Assembly: GCA_902729315.2 (NCBI GenBank)
Contig: LR746265.1
Location: 3,142,892 to 3,206,891, forward strand
Direction: 5' to 3'
Origin: Spirodela intermedia
Taxonomy: Eukaryota; Streptophyta; Magnoliopsida; Alismatales; Araceae
Length of the DNA stretch: 64,000 nt
Made by a program: the position numbers and the translations under genes. Each line of letters begins with the position of its first letter. Position 1 is the first letter of the stretch. Positions 1 to 12,200 of the stretch are shown here, in pieces. Below the pieces are notes generated by a model. The model searched no databases, was not told where the DNA came from, and worked only from the letters and a program-made list of their open reading frames with translations.

Positions 1-3000
1 GAGATCCTTCAGAGTAAGGAACTACATTTAGAAAAAAATTAGAAAACTTTTCTCCTTACATAGTTCCGTATTTATTATGGTTTAACTCATTTTACAAACT
101 TTAGAATTCATTGATCATGAATCTTCTCATAAACGCCCATCTTTTAATCCAAATCCTAGGCCACAACTACAGATCCCCATAACTACTGTAGGTTTCCAGA
201 TTCTTCCTCAAATCTTAAAAATATTTATTTAAAAACCTTTTTCTAAGTTCACACAGATAAACAGTCCGTAGAAAGGGTGAGTTAGTATCATATGTCATTA
301 GAATATATTTCTGATATCAATCAGAAGGATATCATCAATAGTTTCCTTTTATCTCTTCCCCACTTCCATTGACTGAAAAGTTGGTGAATTAAAAGCCCCT
401 AAGTTAGAGCTAAGTTAATAAGTTATTCCTTGTATTGAACTCAAAGAATATTGCTACTAATTGAAGAAGAGTTATTGGTATCTAAAGAAAAAACGATACA
501 GAAACCTTCACATCTTGTAGGTCAACACTTATGAACTGCATCAAACGGTCACTCAGCATATGCTCCACCTGTAAAATGCCATCTAAAAAGAATGAGAAGC
601 ACATCATCTCATGAAACAAAGTATCAAAAGCCGATTTCTAACTCCTTCTGTTTGAAAATAAAGCCGATTTATTCCATTCCTAAAAAAACTGACTTGAAAG
701 CCGATGACTCTTTTCGGCAAGAACACAGTTGAATCAAAATGAGTAGGAAGCACTCAGTTGGAGTATGGTGCCCAAGTCGGTTCTTAAGATTGCGTTGGAA
801 TCCTTCAACTTTGAATCAACCATAGGAATATTCATGATCCAAAAAAAAGATGATCTTCAGTTTATAGATAGGATCAATGACCACAGAAGGTGACTCTACG
901 TATAAATTTTCAGTGATACAGTATTATTCAATGTTTTTTAGAAGATCAGATGTGGCAAAGTTCAGACTCAGGCTGATAGTTTATGGATATGAATGTTTTT
1001 TCTCTAGCTTGGGTTGTCACTGTGCTCTTCTCATTAAGTTAGACCGGTGGAAGGCGTTTCTTCTAGCTGTGTCGCAGGCAATGGAGTAAGGGAATAACAT
1101 AAGATTTCAGGAAATTTTCAGATATTTACGAAACATCATAAAAGTGGCATTTAGATTTAATGGTGCGGGGTAAATAAGCTTAGTTTGGAAAGGCATTGGG
1201 TAAAGGAGTTCAGACCTAGAGGAACTTAAATTCACGGCAGTACATGATTTTACCATTAAAGTGGTAGAGGCTTTTCTTCGTGGTTATTGGGAGCAAGCTG
1301 TTGTCCAAACTTTAAAATGAACCTTTGAGGAAATGATTGGGCAGTTTAGAGGACAACTTTTCATATCCCCAGAACAATCATAATCTGCAACAAAAGCATT
1401 AAGAGCAGTAGTTGGAACCATGTGACACATCCGATCTACAGATCCTCAACTTATTAATAGGGAAATATTGATGACTTGCGATTTGTCATCAACAAGCTCT
1501 TTACATAACTAGCAACAACACCATGTATCTACTGAGAGAGGAGTAGGACATGGATTACTGATTCTATGGTACATGGTCTTTTTCATGGGAGATGTGACAG
1601 AAGCTTCTAGAGCTGGAGAGAAATTCAAGTGTGTGATGATGTCATTCTGTGTAGCCTGGGTTTTAGCCCACCACATCCTCGTGTATTCAATTACTCTTGT
1701 GTAGGGAGGGCTTCTTTTGCAGGGGATTGAAAGCGTACCCAAATACTCATTTATTTTCGATATCAATGAATACAAGGTACTATCCACGTTCAAAGGCCAG
1801 AACAGAGATCAAGATGACCTCGATTCTATTGTGTTAAGTAGAGAAGTGGAAAAAACATTTCTTGTGGTAATATGTATCTCACTTATTTACCACCTTGTTA
1901 GATATGAAATAAAGTTAACATTGAGACGTGCTGTTTTTATTTCTACTTTTCTTTCCCGTTTAGTAGACCATTGGGAATCTCATATTATGCTGCCCTGTTT
2001 TTTAATTTCTGCTTAATAGGGGTGGAACTCTTTCCGCAATGAAAAAATAGTTCTGGTTTTATCCATATGGTCACACATGCCAGATGGAATATGTACTACA
2101 TGTATTCTATCTTGGTATGGTTCGATAACATGACACAATGGCAATTTATGGTGAAAATAATAAGAGATAAAATACCTCTCTAAGTGCCTGGTCTTGAGGT
2201 GTCTTGCAAAACAAATTATAATTTATGAATGCTCTGTAATTTATAAAATTACAATTTACCATGGCAAGTAAAAACATGGTTGACCCTGGGTAGCCAGGGA
2301 ATCAGTAATCGTCACAGAAAGCAATGCAACAAAAAGTTTTCTTAACTTACTTGGGAGCGAAGAAGTTCCTTGTATGAACTAAGTTCCCGGAATGCAGTTG
2401 TAAATTTGGACATGACAGGGCCTAAACTTGAACAAAAACAAAGAAAAGGCCATAAGACGGGGTCATCTAATGGCGGATATCTGATATCACTGAAATGAAA
2501 TTGAAACGAAAATCCTCTCAAAACTGGCATACATGAAAGTGTTTTAAAAAATATAGCATTAACTAAAATTAATCTCATTTCCTCAATTAAATCAGCTAAA
2601 AGCAAAAAAATACAGTACATACGTGAAGACTGAATATCAAGTTAAAGACGAATCCATGATTTTGAAAAAGTCAAAGTCGTGTATATGTAAAAATTGCAAC
2701 TCGACATAGACAACATATTAAAATAGGAAAAGTGAAATCTGAAAGTTTTGATCAACCTCCAATAGCCACACTCATGGGATCGTCATGCCCAGCGCCAAAA
2801 GCTTCTAAGGAATCAGCAAAGGCAATATCCCCATCATATGCTCCAGCAAGAGATATCCTGCAATGAGTGAACGATGCTATCAAGCTGGGGGCATATTTAG
2901 TTCCAAACAGGCGCCCAACTATCCTATTGACAACCTTGATACTTCACCATGATCAGAGAGAGATGATATTGACCAGATGACACCAATGAATTCATTGACT

Positions 3001-5278
3001 TCTATACAAGATAAGTAAATGACTCAAAAAATGTCGGGCAGAAGCACATGTGAGGTGTACATTAGGTGTAGATTTGGAACAAGAAAAAATTTTCCTCACA
3101 TCTTCTATGAAGGAATTAGATAATTTAAATTACATCATGAATTCTCTTATAAAGTCAATGACGTGCCTCTTCTATTGAAAAATATGAGAATATATAAGAT
3201 CTCCTTTCCAAAATCTCAGACTGACATGCATCTCAATTGAAAGTAGCTGCTACGACACGATCATATAGTCTGTACACCCGAACAACAAATAATCAGAACT
3301 CTTTCTCACACCCAACCTCCCTATACGCCTACTAGAGAAGTAACCTGGATTTTGAGTGTTTAGAGAGTTTTAGATTCACCAGATCTTCCTAGCCCAGATC
3401 CTCAGATCCTCCTAAGCCGGAAATAATATGACGAAGGAAAACAAGTTCCAGGATAGTGAAATCAAGACTTTCTTCATCCAACATTTAGAGTATCAGTCGA
3501 GTCCTAGATGCCCAGGCCCACTAGTCCAGAGTAGCTGGTTTATCATATGGAAAACTAACATAGCATTTATTGCAGCTTTAGCCCAATACATTACTGTCTA
3601 TACAAATGGACGAAGTAACAAGAACAACAGATCACAAGGGGTGAAAGACGGATTAGCTATTTTAACTAAACATAAAGCATTGGCAAATGAACTGATTCTC
3701 TAAAATGCAGAAAGTTATAAAAAGAATACAACAGAAGATGGAGCCCAAAGGAGGTTACAGAAGAGTATCATACTCACACAAATTTCTTACATCCTTTATG
3801 AAGTCTTTGGCAACGTTCTCTTAACTCATCTGTTCCCTGTTCCAAGGAAAAGAGCTGCAAAAGAAAGACGAGAGAATGATACCAGTTTACTTCTATAAAG
3901 CACCAGAAAGCAGAAGAAAGTTTAGTGGCAGATACCAATAAAGTGCCCACTTGGCTAACCAGAACTCGATATTTTCTGCTCGTAGGGTGTCTTATCCTCA
4001 GAGAATTAGTTCATGAGGAATACATTTTCTGTCTTTAAAATTAACTGTTATAGTTAGTCATTCTGTATTCTTTTGTTCGTCAAAGTGAACTAGCTGGATC
4101 TTCTTTGCAATCATTTTCTTTTTATTTTCTTCTCTTCCAGAAAAACATGTGGGTTCAACCCCAAAATAGATTTTCGCAATTTTAACTTTCTACTATTTTT
4201 AACCAATACTGGGAGAAGGGGAATGAGTCCTCTTTGTCCCCGTTCTAAACGAGCCTAACATGGGGCAAATTATTCAGGTTTTCTTTGTTTCTTCTCTATT
4301 CTTATTCTTTTTCTCTCTAAATAAATGAGAGACATTTGAGACATTTGGGACATTTGCTCGAACGCAATTAAATCATGAATTGACCGATCACATTAACTCA
4401 GATTTTTATGTGAAAATTGAGGCAAACATACTCTTAGCTCTCAGTAAATTCGACACCGGAATTCCATTGGACATGTATTCAGCACTGCCCAAAAACTCAC
4501 CTGGTTGCATAAGATTCTTTTCAGGCGTGGGATATTGTTCACAAGTGAATGGAGCAATCTCCATGACGGAATCGGTGATAGATAGGAATGGCCGGTGTTA
4601 GAAATACAGCCCGGGCCAAAACGCACGATGGCCTTAACGATACCAGATTCAAAAGTCAGCCACGAAGTGGGTCGCACATGGAAACGGAGAGAACTAAACA
4701 ACATCGAAACGAAGGTAAAAGGATTGAAAAATCTTTGCCACGGACGACGAAGGCAATAATATCCTGGTAGAAGGAAACACTTCCGGCCGTTAACAGAATT
4801 AACTCCGGTAGTATATCGAGTTAGCTCACTTCTTGATTCATCAACTACACTAACCAGCCGCGAATGATTGAGACCAAATTCGGGCAAATGACAACCCAAA
4901 AGATGCATTACAAGAAAGAAAGCATCGCACTGTCACATTTTTTCAGCTCATTGAAGATGGCACTGGCAAAAGCCATCGCCGTCTAAGAAAAAAGGTGGAT
5001 TAGTTATATTCTAGTGTCGAATGTTCGTCGAACATCAAAAAATCGTTGAACCAACGCAGAGGTCCAATAGTTAGATTACCAAATACCGTTCGGACTGCTC
5101 CAAAATAATGGCTCCTCTGAAGATGTAAATGGCCTGGTTCTTTCTGTACAACACCAGGCTTCTTCCAAACAAACAAAAAACGTGAACGAGTGGTCGGCGG
5201 CGAAGATACCGACCACAGAGCAGTACGCACCTGATTCCGGAACATTGGGGAATCATCCAGCTTCGTGAAGGCCGCCAT
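1..5278 (-). CDS. AGD: BAR-domain ARF GTPase-activating protein (AGD2/AGD4 type), 5' part only
   Basis: Partial gene running off the left edge. Five exons are resolved on the minus strand: 5231-5278, 3778-3854, 2757-2857, 2351-2421 and 506-568, all with GT-AG introns and compatible phases, giving the first 120 residues. The start is MAAFTKLDDSPMFRNQ, followed by LFSLEQGTDELRERC, FADSLEAFGAGHDDP and RELSSYKELLRSQ. These match the N-terminal BAR domain of plant ACAP-type ARF-GAPs (BAR, PH, ArfGAP, ankyrin). The FADSLEEFGAGHDDP-like block is characteristic of AGD2/AGD4 rather than AGD1/AGD3. Family role: the BAR domain binds curved membrane, and the downstream ArfGAP zinc finger, outside this window, stimulates GTP hydrolysis by ARF in vesicle traffic. 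Positions 1-505 are read as intron 5. The gene is divergent from the 7340 gene, sharing about 2 kb of upstream DNA. Family is certain; AGD subtype is inferred. Confidence 0.88.
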
Positions 5279-7339
5279 TTTCCTCCCTCAAACAAAGGCG
5301 AATCACGAGTCTACCGTTTCTCTTCGCGTCGTCTCCGCCCTCCCCCGCGGGACCAGGGCCTCCGACTTTCCCCTACCTGAGACGAAACGCGACAAGGGAA
5401 GAATCCGTCGGCAATCACCCTCCCCGTATGGGGTTTCGTCCTCGCCGACCCGAAGCGCGCACGACCGACACGGTCAGAGCAGCGCCAGATGATCAACAAT
5501 AGGACGATGATTTCCTCCGGAGAAGCCTGGATAGAGACGTCTGCTTGAGATCAGATGGCCTCAGATTCGTCGCTGCGAATTCCCGTCGTCGACTCTGTTG
5601 GGAAGATCCTTCGCAAGCTATAATGTGTCTAACAGGCAAATTTATCTTCCACGACGGATGACGAAGACGTTGCAGTAAAGACAGGATTTTCCAAAAGTAA
5701 ATTAGCGTTCCACGTGTCTTATTTATATTGGCTATAAATATACAAGGCATGCCTGGAAAGCGGCGGGCACCGACAGCTCAGTCCAGCGCTCCATGGCTCC
5801 GGAATCGGGCGCATTCAGATCGGACTCGGACTCCGTCAACCAACCCCGTGGAAGAAATGCTCATATCGGTAATAAAATAGAGCAAGAAAATAATTCCTTA
5901 TGCCAATATTATAATTAGCTGGCGCGAACTAGTGATAGGGGATATATTAATTATTTTTATTGCAATTAAATGTCCCGCATATTTTTAATCGTTTTAGAAC
6001 AAAATATCAATTTATTATAGTATTTGAATCTGATAAATTTATTCTGTATTTATCACGACTTCAAGAATCGTGAAAAAACTGGCCCGTTTTGCATTATTGG
6101 GCCGATAGTAGAACTGGACCCAATAATGAAGACCAGACCAGTTGGCTGGTTATTGTTTATATGTGAAAAAGGAATTAAATATTAAATACGAGTGTGGAAT
6201 TAAAATGTATTGTCGGATTATTTGCGTCGGAAATTTCGAGTATTTACCCAAGGGGAAGCGGGCGTGCAGATGAGGAAACTCTGGTGGGTACGTAAAAAAC
6301 CTGTGATTTGTGCTCGTTCTTCGCGAAAATTACTGCGAGCTCAGAATCACCTGCAGGGGGGTTGGAATTCGGAAGGAGAGAACGAACGAGCGTCTCGTGG
6401 GAACGATGTTCTCATAACCGGAGAAGCCGTGTAAGCCTCTGGCACTGGCGGTGCAGAGTTCAACGATCGGCGAAAACTTGTGTTGCGCTTCCCGACCACT
6501 AGAACTTGCGGGCGGGCATCGCTCAGGTCCCACTCCCCGGCCGGACACTTCATTTTCCTCTTCCCTTGCGTTTTATCCGGTCAGATCCCCCGTGGGTTCT
6601 CCGTCTTCTCACGAATAATCGCCTCCGAAGCCTCTCGCTGTCAATTATCTCCCGAGGACTTGCGGGAGCGAGCGGGAGAAGTTGGGCACGGCTCCGTCGG
6701 TTCTCCCCTGTTTTCGTTGGTCGGAGCCTCGGGGACCTTTTATGCTCCCGGGAAGGTGATCCTCCTCCTCCTCCTCCTCGGCCTCCTCTGTGCAATTGCA
6801 TGCGTCCTTCCCCGCTTCCGGAGTTCGACAAAAGAACGAACCATATCCGCCGTGTTCATCCGACAGAAACGGGAAAGTTCAGGTCGCCGTCGCGCGTCGT
6901 CGAGTAGCTGAGCGGTGAGATTCCATGTCGCCGTAACTTCGTTTTCTTGATCGGCGAGACGACGTAGTCAAAGTTCGTCCGAACACTCGGCAGGGCTGGC
7001 GGGCTCACAAACCTCTCTGTTCACTGAGAAGTGGAGGAGTGTAGGGGGAGGATTTGGTCGTCCTTAGTTAGCTTTGACAGAGGGTGTGGCTTTCATAGAT
7101 CCTCTGACACACGCAGCTTCTCCGGCGGTCGGCTGCACTTGTTGCCTTCGGATTTGAGCTCCCGAACCTCATTGTCCCTCCATTCAATCTTCTCTGTTCT
7201 CCGGCTAGGGTGAGAGTGGGCATTGTATAGAAATAACTCAAACTGATCACGCCTTTTAATACATGAATCGCCTCATCTTCTTCAATGCTACATGAACATC
7301 ATTCCTTTCGAGTGATGAATAGGACTCTGTTTCCAGGAA
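5279..7339. promoter_or_regulatory. Divergent intergenic region between AGD and the DUF3067-like gene
   Basis: No recognisable protein in 2.06 kb. It should hold the promoters of both divergent genes. An AT-rich core at about 5870-6200 contains TGGGCC/GGCCC-type motifs near 6082-6122, a common feature of plant housekeeping promoters. The right part, 6480-7200, is GC- and CT-rich and looks like leader sequence. A probable 5'UTR intron lies at 7210-7336: donor CTAGG/GTGAGAG, acceptor TTTCCAG/GAAATGG, with the ATG 3 nt after the acceptor. Overlapping ORFs at 6480-6911 on both strands resemble no family and are probably composition artefacts. Confidence 0.5.
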
Positions 7340-8739
7340 ATGGTGAGTGCAGTATCGAGCCATCACCGTACCTTCTTGCCGCACGCTTTATGTGAGAACA
7401 ATCTGAAGGGCCCATCGAAGAAAGCCTTGTGCTTGGGGTACCCTCAAGGCCAATTTCTCCTCGGCTGCCCTGGAAAAATTGCACGCTCTGGGGCGGTCAT
7501 CGCGAGAGCCATCAGTGGCAATTCAGAGCCTGGCGACTCAGAGAATGGAGATAAGGAAACCCCCGAGAAGAAATCCGAAGAGGTAACGATCAAGTAGTTC
7601 TTCTCGCTATCATCACCCAGTCGATGATCTTTCTGATAAGCCATCTGATTTCTGCAGGTGAATAATAGTTTATCTCGGGATGCATTGGAGAGGCTCATCG
7701 GGGAAGATGATTCGAGCTTCAGTGGCTTTGACCTCGCCACGCTCATCAGAAAGAAGTACGGTCGGTCGTACGATGTCCAGCTTATTAAGAAGGTGAGCCC
7801 GCCATTGGCCGAAGCTCATTTACCAAGTTCCTCCTTGATCGACAAAAACCTGAAATATGGTGTTTAAAAAATAAAATTCACATGGGTATTTATATCCCAT
7901 TATGATGGCACCCATAAGATTAGGATTGGTCGTGTGTCTAGATGCTATCTAATTCTTTTCCAGTGAATTAATCTTGTAAGCTGCCCTCATTTTAGGTTTC
8001 TTCTTGCAGGAGTTTATGGGAAGAAATCTATTGGCAATGAACGTGATGTGGAAGTATGTGGAACAGGTATGTCTACTATTAACTTTCAAATGATGGCAAT
8101 ACATATATTGTCACAGTTTCAGAGGTCTTGTGTCAAGAAGCAGATAGCTCTTATTTTAGTGTAGTATATATTTTTTTCTTCTGAAAAAAATTACGGGTTA
8201 TTAAGGGTTGATAAGTTTATTTTCATTTTTTTCGGAAAAAAAAAATTTATTTTATTCTGTCTGATGGTGTCAGAGATCCTTTCCTTTGACGGAAGAGGAG
8301 TACCTGCTGAGGCTCGACGACGTCGCAAACACATTGAAGTGTTGGGGTGCTGTCTCGCATATTCGGAACAGCCTTGAAAGACTGAAGGAACGTCCTCGGA
8401 TAGGGAAGGTACAGATAAGATATGAAAAGAAGATAAATTTATTCGTAGATGGAATCAAATAAACTTAATCTTCGGCAACCCAATCAAGATGCTCTCAAGG
8501 GGCCTTCGCCCCCGCTATTTGCTGGGGTGTTCATCCATTCTATCGTTGCCTTGTTCGCGTTCATATTATGCATGGTTATTGGGTGATATGCTGCTTGCTT
8601 TGCGCCATTTAATAAAGGGACAGGAAGGCATATTTATTCATTCGGAAGAATTTCTCTACGTCTACTTGTGCAGGCTGTGAGCATCTTCATTGACATGGAT
8701 GAGTCCGGGGGACGTTCAAATGAATGGATATACAAATGA
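7340..8739 (+). CDS. Plastid-targeted DUF3067-like conserved protein
   Basis: Five exons: 7340-7582, 7658-7792, 8010-8066, 8274-8408 and 8674-8739, all introns phase 0, 211 residues in total. Residues 1 to about 65 are rich in Ser, Lys, Arg and Ala with few acidic residues, as in a chloroplast transit peptide (ends ...ARSGAVIARAISG). The conserved part begins near residue 100 with LATLIRKKYGRSYDVQL, then MNVMWKYVEQ, SFPLTEEEYLLRLDDVAN, LKERPRIGKAVSI and the terminal NEWIYK. This resembles the short cyanobacterial family DUF3067, of which plants carry plastid versions. No catalytic motif is visible and the biochemical role is unknown. The ATG follows a probable 5'UTR intron. The 3' end faces HPR1 540 bp away. 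Exon structure is certain; the family name is from memory of its motifs. Confidence 0.85.
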
Positions 8740-9277
8740 ATGGATCACAGGAGTTAAGAGTGCCAACAGCCATTCCCAGCGAAAGAATAATTCCTTCCAA
8801 AGCAAAATCAGATCGCAGGGGGAAGGGATATTCTCTTGCCGAGCGACAAGCTCTACTGCCGTCAAGGAGAGCCATGCCCATACTGTAACTTCAAAATGTT
8901 TCAAGATTCAGCACTTTTCTGTACGTGTAATTTATGGCGAATTATTGATTTTTTGGACGAGATTATGACCTAATAATTATTATGTACCGTGAAATAGTAG
9001 GAAAAAATGGAAGAACAAATTTTGCGCCCAGTTGATATCGGTCTGCTTAAGATCAAGTTTGAAAGAACACTAGGCTTCCGATCGTCAATCGTGGTGCCTG
9101 TTTTCTTGTTCATCGCGCCGCTGGAGGCACTTTGGATTGTGTGATTAAACTGATCCACACGAGGGGGCATGGAATGATTAAGATTGCCAAAAAAATGATT
9201 CGACGATCTCTTCGAATAAACAATTTCCTCTTGTTTCTACCGTAAGAGACTGGGTTAGGGTTTATGAGGCGAGACCA
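8740..9277. other. Convergent intergenic gap holding two 3' ends
   Basis: This 538-bp gap separates the stop codons of the DUF3067-like gene (plus) and HPR1 (minus). It should contain both 3'UTRs and polyadenylation regions. AT-rich stretches lie near 8950-9000 and 9200-9240. I see no other gene in it. Confidence 0.6.
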
Positions 9278-12200
9278 TTACAGGCCTTCTTTAGCGCTGT
9301 CATTCAAATCCGCAGTAGCAGGATTCGTCTCCACATCGGATTCCCTCTCGACATCGATCTCAGCCTCAGGTTCAGCTTCATACTGCATGGCATCCTGGCC
9401 CGTATTTGACTCTGGGCTTTGTTTCTGAACTTCAGGAGTCAACTCCCCAATGTGGGTAGCACCAGCGACCGCAGTATCTGCATCCACGGCAGCTGGTGCG
9501 TCTTCTAGCTCAGCGCCACTCGCGCCACCATCCATCTCGGCTGCTGTAGTTGTAACCTTGGATATACAAGTCAATGCACCAGTTTCGTTCTTAATACACT
9601 GGAATGTGTTTTCAAATAAGTATTCATCATACCCATAAGAATAATTTCCTGCAGGTTTTTTTGGGATTAAGCATTCAATGCTTAATTCCTTGGGAAAATA
9701 ATTCAACAAATGTCAACGGATGATACCAACGAAAAATTCACGAGTATGAGCTTGTTTTCCAGGCCGCAAAGGCCTTTGAAGGCCCGCAGTGCCTTAGATG
9801 GTGTTAAGCCACATTATCTTTGATAGGGTATCAGGCTAAAAAGTGTCTCAGTCCATAAAATGATTGATCTGACTCGATTTTAGGTGTGCCTAATTAATAA
9901 GGAGAGGATGCAGGATGCTGATTTTGTGTACCATCGGCCTTCCTAACTAGCCCGGCCGATTGGCACCAATTGCAAGAAAAACTCGTTTTGTGACCTAGCA
10001 CAGGGCAATAACCTCAAGAATGAGCGAAGGGATCTACATACTGGCTTGCGCACGTTACAAACTGTACGACTTGGCATGGCAATCGCAAGCATGTTAGAGA
10101 ATCTTAAGCTATGCAGTGAGCATAAAAAGTCAACAAGAATTGAGTTTTCCGTTTAGCTACCTGGCCTTCTTCCAGTCGCGCTGCAGTAGAAGATTTCGTT
10201 TCATCATCCTTCTTAGCTCGTTTGGACCTTTCATTGGTTTTTACATGGAACTTGGAACGAACTTCAGGGGGTAAAAGTTCTGGGGGAACGACTCCCTCAA
10301 CGCCAGAATCAGTATACTGCGAAATAGCAAAGAAGAACATTTGCTTCAGAATGGGTAGAAATAAAAGGCACCCCTTTGTAGGATCTAGAAAGTAGGATGA
10401 GGATTATATACCCGAGAAAATCCTTCCAAGTCTTGCCGTGCAGAAAGTCGAAGACCTTTCCAGCAATAGACCTGAAACTCAGACACAGGTCAGTGATAGT
10501 AAGAGAATGGAGAAACTCAGCGAAAAGAATCATCAAATGAACCAACAGTAATATCATTGGAATTATTACATGGGGACAAAGAACTGAAAAGAACATAGGA
10601 CATGGAGCACATCTGTGCACACCACTTCGTTTATGGCACTTAGTGAATGAGAAATGCTACACTTTAAATCTAATAGCCTAAATATTTGATCTGGTCTTTT
10701 TGAAATCAGCAGGTTTGGAGGAAATAAATAAAAACAATGTAACTTCATCTCTAAGAAGGAAAACTGTTTGAAGAGACATCTATGGCAACTGTAATCCATA
10801 TTAATTAACAAATCGTCAAAAATAAATAAATCTATTTTATATATATCCTTTTAACCTTCCCTTAGCTGTAAATCTAAAACGAGTTTATATTTATCATGTA
10901 TTAAATAGTGTTATAGGTCATACATGAAACAAGCATCCATAAGACAAACTAAATATGGGTATTCAACGAGCGGTTGTCTGGCATACACGCGGATCATTTA
11001 CCAACTATTAAACACAAAACATACTCTATTGTTTTTGTGGTGATATTCGGCTTCTATTCCGGCAGAGGGATCCATCTGAAATTTTCATGTCAACAATTGA
11101 GAATGTCAGCAAACTCTTACTGGAGGGAAAGGAAAATGTTACAAAACTATACGCATCACACACTATTGGTTGCAGAGGTTTCTAGAAGAATATTCATCAC
11201 AAGCAAAAACTAAAGGGCTACAGAAGCAGATAAGAGAAAAAAATACGCAATCCTCGGGATAATAAAAAATAGAGAGTTGTTGAAAAGCTCACATCTTCTG
11301 CGAGGGGTTTCCAATATTCCATAACTGATGGTGTGCGCACACGATGGGGATCAGTTAGAGCATTCTGGAGTTTCAACAATAGTTAAAAAACAAAAAAAAT
11401 ACAGAGACTCAAAGAAACTACATATATGCTAGTATAGATTGAAAAAGCAGAGATTGACGTTCAAAAAAGAGAAAGGATTGCGTAAATAAATGAGAAGGCT
11501 CCAATTTAGAACATATCCCATCTATCGAGGCATCATATTATCTCTCAGTTTAATGTTACATAGGGTCTTGGGATAAGGGGCTGATGACAGAAACGACTGT
11601 TCAGGTATTAGAATAGGAAAAGGTGATTAAAACCGAGCACCAAAAATTTCAATAGCAAAACTCAAATTACACTTTCTGTAGCATTGCAGTAGATAACACT
11701 GAAGAAATACTATAAAGATAACGTACTGGATTCTGATCTGCCCACTTCCACAACTGTGATAGCTCTTTATTTCCCAAGCGATACCTAGGCCTCCTGTGCA
11801 ACAAAAAAATCAACATCAACTACAGCAGAGGAAGCCTGCATGTGTGCATGTGCCTGTGATGCCGTCAACAAATTGAATTAGAAAACGAAACATCTATGCA
11901 CTATTAGAATGCTACTGCAAAATACATCAAATAGGCAATAAAATTAGGATTGCTCCATCCAGTGTACCTAATAGACACTTCCCATGAACATATTTGAACA
12001 CAAAAAACAGTGGCAAAATACTAATTTCGTTAACTAACAAAGAGAGTTGCTACATCCAAAAACTGTAGTTTTTAATGGTAGTAATTACGATCTTCAGGAC
12101 AGCCAATAATATTCTGAGAGTGAGTTGTGGTCTCACGCCTCACAAACGGTGTACACAACAAATATTCGATCAGGCGAAATTTTTTAACCAAAATGATATC

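Noticed and set aside
4441-4908. 155-codon ORF on minus, inside AGD intron 1
   Set aside because: No recognisable domain and no exon-like splice context; the flanking AGD exons splice cleanly around it.
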